This document shows positions 28,201 through 38,300 of a stretch of DNA of 64,000 nt, piece after piece; within the stretch, counting starts at the first letter, position 1, and each line of letters opens with the position of its first letter. This DNA is from VRUE01 sp963753585. Lineage in GTDB: Bacteria; Actinomycetota; Thermoleophilia; Solirubrobacterales; 70-9. The notes below the pieces were generated by a model, which was given only the letters and a program-made list of their open reading frames with translations, searched no databases and had not been told where the DNA came from. The stretch spans positions 186,001 to 250,000 of the forward strand of contig CAVWCU010000001.1 of NCBI GenBank assembly GCA_963753585.1, in the 5' to 3' direction. Position numbers and translations under genes: made by a program.

Positions 28201-31200
28201 CCATCAACCAGTCCAACGGCAACTTCGTCGAGTATGCCAACAACCAGCCCGGCGACGTGGCGCGCGAGTACGACGCCTTCGGCGCCTGCATTGCGCAGTT
28301 CGGCACCTTCGCCCCCAACGCCGTCGGCCTGCGGCTCGCGCTCGACAACAGCTGCGCCCTGCACAAACCGCCGCTGACCGAAGCCACGACGCCCACCTGC
28401 GCCGACACCTATCCCTCCAACGGCACCGCCTACGTCGCCAATGACTCCTCCAACAACACGGTCCAGCCCTTCGACGTGAACGCGTTCGGGCCGTTGGAGT
28501 ACGGGGCGCCGCCGGAAGCCGTCACTGGCATCGCGGACGGCTTCGGTCCCGGCGGCGCCACCCTCCACGGGACGGTCGACCCGGAAGAGTTCGAACTCGA
28601 AGAATGCACCTTCCAGTACCTGACCGACGAAGCGTATGAGGAAAACCTGGAGAAAATCGAGGAAGAACTGATCGAAGACCCCTTTGAAGGCGCCCTCACG
28701 CAGGCATGCGAGGAGACCCCCGCCGAGATCGGCAAAGGCAGCACACCGGTGCCGGTCCACGCCGAAGTCACGGGCATTGAACCCGAAAGCACCCGTTACC
28801 GTTACCGCCTCCACGCCACGAACCCCTTTGGCGAAGACAACGGCGAGGCCGCCCTCTTCGGTCCGCCCCTGCTGGCGACCCAGTCGGCGCTGCCGGTCGG
28901 CTACGACGAAGCGACGCTGCGGGCGAAAGTCAACCCCTCCGGCCTGCTCACCACCTATCGCTTCGAGTACCTGACCGAGGAAGAATACGAAGCCAACGGG
29001 GAAACCTTTGCAGGTGCCCAGAGCACGCCGGAGGGCGAGATCCCGCCCGGTGACGGCGAGGTCGCGATCGAGGTGCCGGTCACAGGCCTCGCGCAGGGCA
29101 CCGTCTACCGCTTCCGCATCATCGTCGAGAACGCCACCTTGACCGTCGAAGGTCCGCCGCAGGCCTTCGAAACCCTGGTGCGGCCGCCGGTTCAGAACTG
29201 CGAAAACGCCGAATACCGCACCGGCCTCTCTGCCCTCCTGCCCGACTGCCGCGCCTACGAGCTGGTCACCCCGCCCCAGACGATCTCCGCCCCCGGCGCC
29301 TTCAGCGGCCCCTCCGGCGGCGCCAGGTTCTTCAACAGCTGGCTCGTCGCACCGCGCGGCCCAGGGGCCGGCGAGAGCGTTGCCTTCCGGGGGTTCGTCG
29401 CCCGGGTGGACGGCCACTTCTTCCGCGCCGAGCGAGGGCCCGGGGCGCACCCGGAGGGAGGCTGGGAAAGCGAGCAGAGCGGCCTCACCTTCGTCCAGGG
29501 CGCGGGACTGGCCGGCGGCGCGCAGGGCGGTGTCTCTCCCGACCAGCGCTACTGGCTGCACCAAGTCTTCGAGCACGACGTCCCGTCCGAGCTGGCCTTC
29601 CCCATCGCCACCTACATGCGCGTCCCTTCGGGCCAGGCCAGCCGCGACTGCGCCCCCGAGCCCGAGGCGACGTTCGAGCTCGCCGACCCCACGCGCCAGT
29701 TTGAGCTGGTCGGCTGCGGCACCCTGGGCACCGACCCGGAGGCGGCCGGCCGCTACATCGGCGCTGGCGGCACGCACGTGATCTTCACCTCCAAAGAGCC
29801 GCTGGAGGGGGACTCGCCGCCCGCGGGCACCGAAGCGATCTACGACCGCGAAGCGGGCAAAGCCACGGCCGAGGTCGTCTCGCTCAAACCCGACGGTACT
29901 GCCTTCGGTGCCGGCGAAGACGCCCGGTACATCGCCAACACCGAAGACGGCGCCGCGGTCGTCTTCACCGTCGCCGACACGCTCTATGTGCACCGCTCGG
30001 GCGAGACCACCGTCGTCGCGGAAGGGGGTACCTACGCCGGCATCTCCACGGACGGTGAGCGGGTCTTCTTCATCGACGACACCTACACCCCAACGATCGA
30101 AAACCCGATGATCGCCGCCGGCCTCTTTGCCTGCGACGTCGACGTTGACGAAGACGTCGAAGCGGACCCCTGTGCTGGTCCCGGAGCACACGAACCCACT
30201 GAAATCGCCCCCAACTCCGTCTTCGTCAATGTCTCCGCCGACGGCTCCCACGCCTTCTTCCTCTCCGAAGACGCCCTGCCTGGAGTCGAACCCAACGAAA
30301 AAGGCAAAGAAGCCGAAGACGGCGAGACCAACCTCTACGCCTGGGACGGGACGGACACCCACTTCGTGGCCCTGCTACACCCCCAGGACCTGCTCGGCTT
30401 CAGCAAGGAAGCCGGCCAGGAAACGTTCAACGAAGACCTGCTGCAGTGGACCAACGCGATCCCCGGGCAGCGGCAGCTGGGAGCCGCCTATGAGATGGGC
30501 CGCGCCTTCTCTCCGACCCGCTCGACCCCCGACGGCGAGGTCCTGGTCTTCCAGTCCCACGCCAAGCTCACCGGCTACGACAACGAAGAAAAGGGCGAGA
30601 TCTATCGCTACGTCGCCGACTCCGCGCCGGGCCCGCAGCTGAGCTGCGTCTCCTGCTCGCCGAGCGGGGCCCCCCACGCATCTGCCTCCGACGCGCTGCT
30701 GCAGAGCACCGGCGAGGTCATCAACGCCGACACGCTGGTCCCCAACGTCACCGACGACGGCAGCGCCGTCGTCTTCGAGAGCAGCGACACCCTCCTACCC
30801 GAGGACGCCAATGCGACCCTCGACGTCTATGAGTGGAAGGCGTTCGGCACAGAAGGCCCCGGCGGGGACGTCTGCCAGCGCCCGGGCGGCTGCTTGGCGC
30901 TGATCTCCACCGGGCAAAGCGAAGAATTCACCTACCTCTTCGGCATGACCGCCGACGGGGAGGACGTCTTCATCTTCACCCGCGAGGAGCTGGCAGGGGC
31001 CGACATCTCGGCCAGCTTCTCGCTCTATGACGCTCGGGTCCTCGGCGGCATCCCCGACCCGCCGGCGAAGGCGCCCTGTGAAGGTGACGCCTGCCAGCCC
31101 CCAGGCACCCCACCGCCGCTCCTGCCCGCCCCCGCCACCACCGGGACGGGCAACGGCAACGAGGAAGCCAAGCCGCCCCGGCGCTGCGCCAAAGGCAAGC

Positions 31201-31313
31201 ACCGGGTCAAAGGCCGCTGCGTGCCCAAGAAACACCGCAAACGCTCGAGCAAGAAACAAAAGGCAAAACACGCCAAGCAGCGAGCCAACCACGACCGGGG
31301 GACCCGCCGATGA
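25290..31313 (+). CDS. Giant secreted multidomain surface protein (cassette B gene 3)
   Basis: 2007 aa. Signal peptide at 1-36. The propeller region is interrupted by four AGTYKL/APIAFNA modules (about residues 170-565) against two in the A copy, which accounts for most of the 215-residue length difference. Then come the propeller part shared with gene 2, two FN3-like domains (about 1070-1310), a PDCRAYELV motif, TolB/WD40-like strands and a basic C-terminal tail rich in Lys, Arg and His. The stop overlaps the next ATG (ATGA). No enzymatic motif seen. The protein is presumably secreted and held to the cell surface by its cationic tail (inference). Confidence 0.87.
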   Translation: MGHVKTNGGRTARAILGRCATAFLLICAFASPSLAAPNHPRTSAHDVPNLNKACGAAADKQGDLYASSTGEGKVKVFDTANHTTPIAEIANANAPCALAVNSKGNLLVSERATGEVVSYTPDAYPLTAAPVYGARQIIDASGDAEGISVDPFDDRLYVAEDDHVAVYTRSEVQSVGTTGSGGSFKLRFEGAETAPIAFNASAAEVQAALEALATIDPGEVAVSGSYTISFLGALAYIDVPQVEGVSSLTGSEKQKLTIQASAGTYKLSFEGEETAAIAFNASAAAVQAALEALGKLAPGDVAVSGGPGDAGGTTPYELAFGGAYADANVNELSADASGLAGGTASLSTTSEGAGMTILPSASSGGLGTDEVQQLALGGTGGTYKLSFEGEETAPIAFNASAAAVQAALEALGKLAPGDVAVGASGFGGFQTYRVGFGGAYAATDVPQLNAVSTALSPSETQRVTVKASAGTYKLTFEAEETTPIAFNASAAEVQAALEALGKLAPGDVAVSGGPGDAGGTSPYEVAFGGAYAGRDLAQMTSSASGLAGGSASVTTRVQGAIGVSTATAGWNGHALEGTLAEATGVAAYTNPNALGASLKLNLAVADGAGDELEIYSGSSSTLSLKLRKTVTGVDHDDNPGTAEQEFSFGTAGAYLAADRGNENTADGKCIQVQVGGQDQACTQGHFFLHDAGNEAIDEFGASGEFFAQLTSSALEDAEPTQVAVERSGGANDGTLYAGSGSGAGASLLAFAPVFEPSRQSLPAPFSKVLASARAVAVDCEGFVYVAAGTLVRVYSPAGAEVVNFEVPSTTLDLAADCSGNVYVVNFPAATEMTYYPPSSYPPSGSTTYTRHTPALVTASGLSGVAVNPANEHAFVVGGFAFTPIIKEFAPPSESSKVEGECGAGLGLTNSRQDIDVYGKNGNVYVTANAAAGILYVLKCGKEAKDAELIREVREGGGCDSGDTGGSNPRIAINQSNGNFVEYANNQPGDVAREYDAFGACIAQFGTFAPNAVGLRLALDNSCALHKPPLTEATTPTCADTYPSNGTAYVANDSSNNTVQPFDVNAFGPLEYGAPPEAVTGIADGFGPGGATLHGTVDPEEFELEECTFQYLTDEAYEENLEKIEEELIEDPFEGALTQACEETPAEIGKGSTPVPVHAEVTGIEPESTRYRYRLHATNPFGEDNGEAALFGPPLLATQSALPVGYDEATLRAKVNPSGLLTTYRFEYLTEEEYEANGETFAGAQSTPEGEIPPGDGEVAIEVPVTGLAQGTVYRFRIIVENATLTVEGPPQAFETLVRPPVQNCENAEYRTGLSALLPDCRAYELVTPPQTISAPGAFSGPSGGARFFNSWLVAPRGPGAGESVAFRGFVARVDGHFFRAERGPGAHPEGGWESEQSGLTFVQGAGLAGGAQGGVSPDQRYWLHQVFEHDVPSELAFPIATYMRVPSGQASRDCAPEPEATFELADPTRQFELVGCGTLGTDPEAAGRYIGAGGTHVIFTSKEPLEGDSPPAGTEAIYDREAGKATAEVVSLKPDGTAFGAGEDARYIANTEDGAAVVFTVADTLYVHRSGETTVVAEGGTYAGISTDGERVFFIDDTYTPTIENPMIAAGLFACDVDVDEDVEADPCAGPGAHEPTEIAPNSVFVNVSADGSHAFFLSEDALPGVEPNEKGKEAEDGETNLYAWDGTDTHFVALLHPQDLLGFSKEAGQETFNEDLLQWTNAIPGQRQLGAAYEMGRAFSPTRSTPDGEVLVFQSHAKLTGYDNEEKGEIYRYVADSAPGPQLSCVSCSPSGAPHASASDALLQSTGEVINADTLVPNVTDDGSAVVFESSDTLLPEDANATLDVYEWKAFGTEGPGGDVCQRPGGCLALISTGQSEEFTYLFGMTADGEDVFIFTREELAGADISASFSLYDARVLGGIPDPPAKAPCEGDACQPPGTPPPLLPAPATTGTGNGNEEAKPPRRCAKGKHRVKGRCVPKKHRKRSSKKQKAKHAKQRANHDRGTRR
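27087..28501 (+). repeat. Conversion tract, right member
   Basis: Counterpart of 22507-23918, 3 bases longer because of one extra codon. Confidence 0.8.
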
Positions 31314-34024
31314 TCCGCCGAAGCGCCGCAACCATCGCCCTCTCCACACTTGCCGCCCTGGCCCTCGCCGCACCGGCGGGGGCGGTGGGGCCACCCTGTC
31401 CCGAAGGAGTGCCAAAAGCGAAATGCTTTGCGCTGGAGACGCTGGAGGCGTCGCTTTCGACCACACAGGCCGGCGCGCACCCCGACCTCACCTTCAGCTT
31501 CTCGATCGCCCAGGACCCCGACAGCCCGACCGACGTCCAGGGCCTGCACGACAGCTTCGCGCCAGTCCGAAACGTGCGCACCGACCTGCCCCCGGGGCTG
31601 ATCGGGGACCCCAGCGTTCTGGGGGCGCCGCAGCAATGCCGGGCGCTGGAGCTGACGCTGGGAGAATGTCCCAGGGGTTCGCAGATCGGGCTCGCCGGGG
31701 TGCGCCTATACAAACTCAACCGCGCCGTGGTCGAGCCTCTCTACATGATGACCCCCCCCGGCGGGGACGTGCTCGCGCGGGTGGGCCTTGTCGCGGGCCT
31801 GGTCGGATCCTCGATCTTCGCCGACATCACGCTGCGCTCGGAGAGCGACTACGGGGTCAGCACCGAAATCATCGACGTTCCGAGGGTCCTGATCGACAGC
31901 GAGGTGACGCTTTGGGGGGTGCCGGCGGCCGAAGAGCACGACACCGAGCGCTGCACGCCGCTGGAGGTCATTAACAACGGCTGCACCGAATCGCCACCGC
32001 GCGACCCGGGTGGGCGCGAACTGCCCTTCCTGACCAACCCGACCCGCTGCGGGGTGCCGCTGGAGATGAGCGTCAGCGCCTCCAGCTGGATCGAACCGGA
32101 CCGCTTCGACACCAAAACGGTGAGCTTCCCGCAGATCTCGGGCTGCAACAAACTCCCCTACGGCCCCGGCCTGACGATCGAGCCGACAAACCGCAGGGCG
32201 GGCGCGCCGACGGGCCTCGACGTGACGGCGCGGATCCCGGCTGCGGTGGGCGTGAACGTGCTCGAACCCTCCCAGACCCGCGACGTGCGGGTGGCCCTGC
32301 CCGAGGGGATGACGGTCAACCCCGGTGCTGCCGACGGCCTCGACGTCTGCTCGGAAGACGACGTCAACTTCGGCGAACGGGTGGCGGCGGAATGCCCCGA
32401 CGCGGCCAAGCTGGCCGGCTTCGAGGTCGAGATCCCCGCTCTGCCCAGGAGGGTTAAAGGGGCGATCTACCTCAGGGAGCCCGAACCGGGCAATCTCTAC
32501 CGCTTCTGGGCCGTGGCAGACGACCTCGGCGCCCACGTCAAGCTGCCCGGCCAGCTCAACGTAAACAAACAGACCGGCCAGCTGGAATCGACGATCCTCG
32601 ACATCCCCCAGGCACCGGTGCGCGAGATGAAGCTCGTCTTCAAGTCTGGCTTCAGGGCACCCTTGCTCAACCCGCCCCGCTGCGGGGAGTACGCCAGTGA
32701 GTACGAGTTCGTCCCCTGGTCGGGCGGCCCGCCGCAGATCGCCGACTCCCAGATGACTATTAACGAAGGCTGCGATGGCCTCGGCGGCTTCTCGCCGAAG
32801 ATCTCCGCCGGCTCCACCGAGCCCCAGGGCGGCGCCCACTCGCCCTTCACCTTCACCGTCACCCGCCAAGACGGCGAAGAGAACCTCGCCGCCTTGGAGG
32901 TGACCCTGCCCAGGGGCATGGCCGCCACCTTCGCCGGCATCCCCCGCTGCGATGGAGCAGAGGCCGATACCGGTCAGTGTCCAGCGGCCAGCCGCATCGG
33001 CCGCGTAACAGCCGCCGCCGGCGCGGGTTCCAACCCGCTCTGGGTGCCCCAACCGGGCAAGCGCCCCACGGCCGTCTACCTAGCGGGTCCCTATAAAGGA
33101 GCGCCCTTGAGCGTGGTAGCGGTGGTCCCAGCCCAAGCCGGCCCCTTCGACCTCGGCGACCAGGTGGTCAGGAGCGCGATCGACGTCGACCCCGTAACAG
33201 CCCAGGCAACGGCCAAATCGGACCCCCTGCCGCAGATCCTCGAAGGCGTACTCGTCCTCTACCGCACCGCCAACGTCTTCCTCGACCGCCCTGGCTTTTC
33301 GCTCAACCCGACCTCCTGCGCCCCCAAGGCGACGACCTCGCTGCTGCATTCCTCAGGCGGCAAGACCGCCACCCCCTCCTCCCCCTACACCGCGACCAAC
33401 TGCGCCAAGCTCGGCTTCGGCCCGAAGCTCTCTATGCGCCTCTTCGGCGGCACAAGGAGAGGAGCGCACCCAAAGCTTCGCACCACCCTGCGCATGCCAC
33501 CAGGAGGAGCCAACATCGCCTCCACCTCGGTCGCCCTGCCGCATTCGGAGTTCCTCGACCAGGCCCACATCAAGACCGTCTGCACCAGGGTGCAGTTCAG
33601 GGCCAAAGAATGCCCGCCAGGTTCCATCTACGGCACGGTCAAAGCCCGCAGCCCCCTTCTGGAGGAGACCCTGGAAGGCCCGATCTACCTGCGCTCCTCC
33701 AACAACCCCCTGCCCGACATGGTCTTCGTGCTCAAAGGACCGTCCTCGCTGCCGGTGGAAGTCAACGGGATCGCCCGCATCGACTCCGTCAACGGAGGAA
33801 TACGCGCCACCTTCGACACCGTCCCCGACGCCCCGCTCACAGAACTCACCGCCTTCTTCCCCGGAGGCAAGAAGGGCCTGATGGTCAACTCGACCAACCT
33901 CTGCGCCCAGGTCAACCGGGTCACCGCCAAGTTCACCGCCCACAACGGCAAGAAGACCACCCTGCGCCCGGCGATGCAGAACTCCTGCAAGAAAGGCGCG
34001 GGGCGCCAAGGGCGCCACCGCTAA
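31310..34024 (+). CDS. Exported protein with four divergent copies of a cysteine module (cassette B gene 4)
   Basis: 904 aa, homologue of 9710-12430. The signal peptide ends near residue 26 (PAGAVG). The same four cysteine-module units recur, each with a G-x-x-Y-L or equivalent strand, and the C-terminus is basic. Stretches in the last third are almost unchanged between the two copies, for example SGGKTATPSSPYTATNCAKL, whereas the first 200 residues differ more. It overlaps gene 3 by ATGA and is followed after 2 nt by the regulator gene. Family unknown to me. Confidence 0.84.
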   Translation: MIRRSAATIALSTLAALALAAPAGAVGPPCPEGVPKAKCFALETLEASLSTTQAGAHPDLTFSFSIAQDPDSPTDVQGLHDSFAPVRNVRTDLPPGLIGDPSVLGAPQQCRALELTLGECPRGSQIGLAGVRLYKLNRAVVEPLYMMTPPGGDVLARVGLVAGLVGSSIFADITLRSESDYGVSTEIIDVPRVLIDSEVTLWGVPAAEEHDTERCTPLEVINNGCTESPPRDPGGRELPFLTNPTRCGVPLEMSVSASSWIEPDRFDTKTVSFPQISGCNKLPYGPGLTIEPTNRRAGAPTGLDVTARIPAAVGVNVLEPSQTRDVRVALPEGMTVNPGAADGLDVCSEDDVNFGERVAAECPDAAKLAGFEVEIPALPRRVKGAIYLREPEPGNLYRFWAVADDLGAHVKLPGQLNVNKQTGQLESTILDIPQAPVREMKLVFKSGFRAPLLNPPRCGEYASEYEFVPWSGGPPQIADSQMTINEGCDGLGGFSPKISAGSTEPQGGAHSPFTFTVTRQDGEENLAALEVTLPRGMAATFAGIPRCDGAEADTGQCPAASRIGRVTAAAGAGSNPLWVPQPGKRPTAVYLAGPYKGAPLSVVAVVPAQAGPFDLGDQVVRSAIDVDPVTAQATAKSDPLPQILEGVLVLYRTANVFLDRPGFSLNPTSCAPKATTSLLHSSGGKTATPSSPYTATNCAKLGFGPKLSMRLFGGTRRGAHPKLRTTLRMPPGGANIASTSVALPHSEFLDQAHIKTVCTRVQFRAKECPPGSIYGTVKARSPLLEETLEGPIYLRSSNNPLPDMVFVLKGPSSLPVEVNGIARIDSVNGGIRATFDTVPDAPLTELTAFFPGGKKGLMVNSTNLCAQVNRVTAKFTAHNGKKTTLRPAMQNSCKKGAGRQGRHR

Positions 34025-34026
34025 GG

Positions 34027-35247
34027 GTGGCGATCGCCCAGAACCGAAGCAACTCCTATGAGCAAAGCCGCGCGGAGCTGACCGCGCGGCTTCGCTCCCG
34101 CCGCCCCGAGATCGAGCAGGCGGTCCTCACCCGAGCCTTCGCCGTCACCGACACCAACCAGCCGGTCGACCTCGACACGCTGGACCCTGAATACGTCGAA
34201 GGCCTGCGCACAGCGATCGGCGCCGCCCTCGACTACGGCCTTGAGGTGATCGAGCGCGGCGAGGAGCGCGCACCCTCACCGCCGCCCGTCCTCTTGGCCC
34301 AGGCCCGCTTGGCCGCCCGCTACGGGATCGGCCTAGACACCGTCTTACGCCGCTACTCCGCCGGCTACGTCCTGCTCTCCGACTACCTGGTCGAGGAGGC
34401 AGAGCGCCAGGGCATGCGCGGCGCCTACTTAAAGCGAGTCCTGCGCGCCCGCTCAGCCCTCGATCGCCTGCTCGCCGCGGTCAGCGAGGAGTACTCCCGC
34501 GAGGCACAAGAGCGCCCCGGCACCACAGAAGAGCGCCGGGCGGAGCGGGTCGAGCGCCTGCTCGCCGGCGAGCTGCTCGATACCTCCGATCTCGCCTATG
34601 AGCTCGAGTGCACCCACCTCGCCGTGATCGCCTGGGGGGAGGGGACCGCAGAGGCACTACGGGACCTAGCCAGCGCCTTCGGCTCCCGACTGCTCACCGT
34701 CAGTCGCAGCGAAGGAGCGGTTTGGGCCTGGCTCGGCTCCCGCGAGCCCTTGGAGATGTGCGCGCTTCACCGCTACGCACAGGAGAGCTGGCCCGAGGGA
34801 GTCAAGGTGGCGATCGGGGAGCAGGGCCTCGGCCTCGCCGGCTGGCGCCTCTCCCACCGCCAGGCCAAGGCCGCCCTGCCGGTGGCAATGCGCAGCCCCG
34901 AGCCGTTCGTTCGTTATGTAGATGTGGCTTTGCTTGCCGCGGTGCTCCAAGACGAGCTCCTCGCCGGCACCTTGCGCCGGCTCTACCTCGAGCCCTTGCA
35001 GGCAGAGCGGGATGGGGGGGATGTGGCGATCGAGACCCTGCGGGCTTACTTCGCGGCGGGGCGGAACGTCTCTTCGGCGGCGGCGGGGTTGGGGGTTAGC
35101 CGCCAAGCGGTGGGTAGTCGCCTGCGGGCAGCGGAGGAGAGGCTTGGCCGTCCAGTGGATACATGCGCGGCGGAGCTGGAAGTAGCTCTGCACCTCGCGG
35201 CGCTGGGCAAGCCGGCCGCCGCGCCGGCGGACTTTCCACTTCGCTGA
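34027..35247 (+). CDS. PucR/CdaR-type transcriptional regulator (cassette B gene 5)
   Basis: 406 aa from GTG 34027, 2 nt after the stop of gene 4; this start aligns with the A copy. The C-terminal HTH_30 core reads Y-F-A-A-G-R-N-V-S-S-A-A-A-G-L-G-V. The following recognition helix (SRQAVGSRLRAAEERLG) differs from that of the A copy (KRHTITNRLRTIEERLG), although the bodies of the two proteins are very similar. Probably cytoplasmic and possibly controlling its own cassette. It also ends with a longer proline/alanine tail. Confidence 0.84.
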   Translation: MAIAQNRSNSYEQSRAELTARLRSRRPEIEQAVLTRAFAVTDTNQPVDLDTLDPEYVEGLRTAIGAALDYGLEVIERGEERAPSPPPVLLAQARLAARYGIGLDTVLRRYSAGYVLLSDYLVEEAERQGMRGAYLKRVLRARSALDRLLAAVSEEYSREAQERPGTTEERRAERVERLLAGELLDTSDLAYELECTHLAVIAWGEGTAEALRDLASAFGSRLLTVSRSEGAVWAWLGSREPLEMCALHRYAQESWPEGVKVAIGEQGLGLAGWRLSHRQAKAALPVAMRSPEPFVRYVDVALLAAVLQDELLAGTLRRLYLEPLQAERDGGDVAIETLRAYFAAGRNVSSAAAGLGVSRQAVGSRLRAAEERLGRPVDTCAAELEVALHLAALGKPAAAPADFPLR

Positions 35248-35376
35248 AATCCCCCTCTCCCGCTTGTCACATTGCCCTGGCGCTGGGCCTCACCGGGTGG
35301 AAGGATGCCCGCATTCAAGGCCGCTTGGCCGCGGGTGTCGCCGGGCTAGCCGGCGCCTAGAGGAGGGGAAGACTCG

Positions 35377-38300
35377 ATGTCGCTTGGTGGGATTCGCAGT
35401 ACCGCGCTCGCGTTCCTTGCAGGATCGATGCTGCTCGCGCTGTTGGCGATGGCTGCATCTCCCGCTCTTGCTCTTGCGGCCAGTGCCGAGACTCCGGTCG
35501 AAGGTCTCGATGGCAGGGGCTCGGCGGTAGCCGAGCCCCTAGGTGCGGAGGAATCCGTTGTTCCCGGCCACTACATCGTCGTCTTCGAGGACTCCGTCGA
35601 GCACCCCGGCGCGCTGGCTGAGCAGCAGGTCGAAAACCGCGACGGTGAGCTTGGCTTCGTCTACCGCCACGCCCTCAGCGGCTACTCCGCCGAGCTCTCC
35701 AAGGCCGACGTGAAGGCGCTCCGCAACGACCCTCGCATCAAGTACGTCACCCCCGACCGCAAAGTCAGCATCCTTTCTCAGGGCACCCCGACCGGTATCC
35801 AGCGTATGGGCGCCGCGGGCAACGAGACCCTGCAGATCGACAGCGAAGACAACACCAGGGTCGACGTCGACGTGGCGGTGATCGATACCGGGATCGACGC
35901 AGGGCACCCCGACCTCGACGTCTTTGAGCGCACCGACTGCGTTCCGCTTGACTTGAATGGGGAAACCGAAGAATGCCACAACGGCATAGGAGTCGACGGC
36001 CACTCCCACGGCACCCACGTCGCCGGCACGATCGCCGCCCGCGACAACGACGAAGGCGTCGTCGGCGTCGCCCCCGGTGCCCGGCTGTGGGCGGTGAAGG
36101 TGCTGAGCGACGAAGGCTGGGGGTCCTATTCCTGGATCGTCGCGGGAATCGACTGGGTCACCGCCCATGCCGAGCAGATCGAGGTGGCGAACATGAGCCT
36201 CGGCGGCTTTGGCAAAGCACCGGCAATGGACGAAGCGATCGCCGCCTCGGTCGATGCCGGCGTGGTCTACGCGGTCGCCGCGGGCAACTCAGCTATGGAT
36301 GCAAGCGAATTCTCCCCCGCCAGCAACCCCGACGCGATCACCGTCTCCGCCTTGGCGGACTACGACGGCCAGGGCGAAGCCAAAGCCAATCCGCTGCTCA
36401 TACCTGGCTGCGAAGAGACAATCGAAAACACCTGGGAATTCCAAAAAGGGAGCGACTACTACGGCTTCGACGACGAGCGCGCCAGCTTCAGCAACTACGG
36501 CAAAGACGTCGAGGTCGCCGCCCCCGGCGTCTGCGTCCTCTCGACCATCCCGGGCAACTCCTACGCCTACTTCAACGGCACCTCGATGGCCTCCCCCCAT
36601 GTGGCGGGTGCGGCGGCGATCCTTGCCAGCGAAGACAACCCCGAAGGGCGCGAAGACGTAGAGGCGATTCGCGAGACGATCGTCGAAGAGGGCGATGAGA
36701 AAGGGCTCCACTCCCTCTATGTCGCATGGGAGGAACAGCGGGAAATATGGAGCTGTTGCCAGGAAGAACGGGAAGAACTGGAAGAAGAAGGACAATTGCT
36801 CAAAAAGCCCGAGCCTGTTCTCGAGGTCGGCAACGAGGCCGTCTTCGACGCCAGGGCGCAGGTCGCCGTAACGCAGGCAGCCACTGCCGACTCGAGCACC
36901 GAAGCGACCCTGCACGGCGAACTCAACCCGGGCGGTGTCGAGACCGACTACTGGTTCGAGTACGGCGCCAGCACCTCCTATGGCTCGAAAGCCCCGGCAT
37001 CGCCGACAAGCGGCGGCTCGGGCACCGAATGGGCCACGGTCGAGGAGCCGCTCGAAGGCCTCGAAGGACAGACCGCCTACCACTACCGGTTGGTGGCGAG
37101 CAACGAAAACGGCGCCTTCTACGGCAACGACCGAATCTTCGGGACGACCCCGGCAGCGGTGAGCACCGAGGTGGCAAGCGAGGTCGGCAACCGCAGCGCC
37201 ACTCTGAACGCCACGGTTAACCCCGAAGGCCTGCCCACCACATACCGCTTCGAATACGGCAAGACCGATTCCTACGGGGGCCAGGGCCCCATCCTCAGCG
37301 CCGGCGCGGGCAGCGAAGGTGTCGGGGTAAGCGAAGAGCTGCTCGACCGCCTCAACGGCGGCGGGACCTATCACTTCCGCATCAGCGCCACCAACGTGGC
37401 TGGCACCGCCTACAGCGAGGACGAAACCTTCACCACGTCGACTCCACACGAGGAATGGCAGGCTCAACCCACCTCGCCCGAAGAAGGGCGGCTTCAGGAC
37501 ATCTCCTGCTCTTCTGCGGAGGACTGCATGGCCACCGGCATCAATGGCTACAGCGGCCTTTTCGCGGACGTGCACTCGACCGTCTCCGCGCACTGGGACG
37601 GTGAGGAGTGGTCGGTCGTGCCGCTTCCCGATTTGGAAGAAGAATTCGGGGAACCGATCGAATCGGGAAGCCTGAGCGGGCCAGATGGCAATAACCCAGG
37701 CGGGATCTCCTGCGTTTCACCGCAGTGGTGCGTCGCGGTGGGGAGCGCCAAAATTGGCGAGGTGCCACCGGGAGACTGGTTCGCGCCCCGCTACCCCCTG
37801 GTCGTCCACTGGGACGGCAGCGAGTGGTCGCTGCAGAAAGAGGTCACCGAAGCGAGCCTGAAAGGCAACCGGCTGGCCGACATCTCCTGCCTCTCCACCT
37901 CCTTTTGCGTCGCCGTCGGCGGGAGGTGGGAAGCAGGCAAAGAATTCACGATCGCCCTTGCCTGGGACGGCGAGGAATGGACACCGATGAGCACCGCCCA
38001 GGCCCCGGCGGAACACAACGGGGGCGCGGAGCTCACTGGCGTCTCCTGCACCTCGGCGACCTCGTGCATCGCGGTCGGTAGCTCTTATACGGTAATCGAA
38101 CAGGGAGCACAATCCTACGGTTTCGCTCAGCGCTGGGACGGCGAGGAGTGGACGAGCGTGACGGTGCCGAAACCCGAAGTTCCAGGAGATCCCTGGAAAG
38201 GCCGGTACACCGCGCTCGACGATGTCTCCTGCACGGGGACCGACCTTGCCTCGACGCGCTGCCTGGCTGTCAACGAGCACTTCACCTGGAGCTGGGACGG

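Larger units (their letters stand above)
19538..35247 (+). repeat. Five-gene secretory cassette, copy B
   Basis: Complete cassette; gene order and overlaps match copy A. The two copies are separated by about 5.9 kb that contains unrelated and partly decayed genes. Confidence 0.85.
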
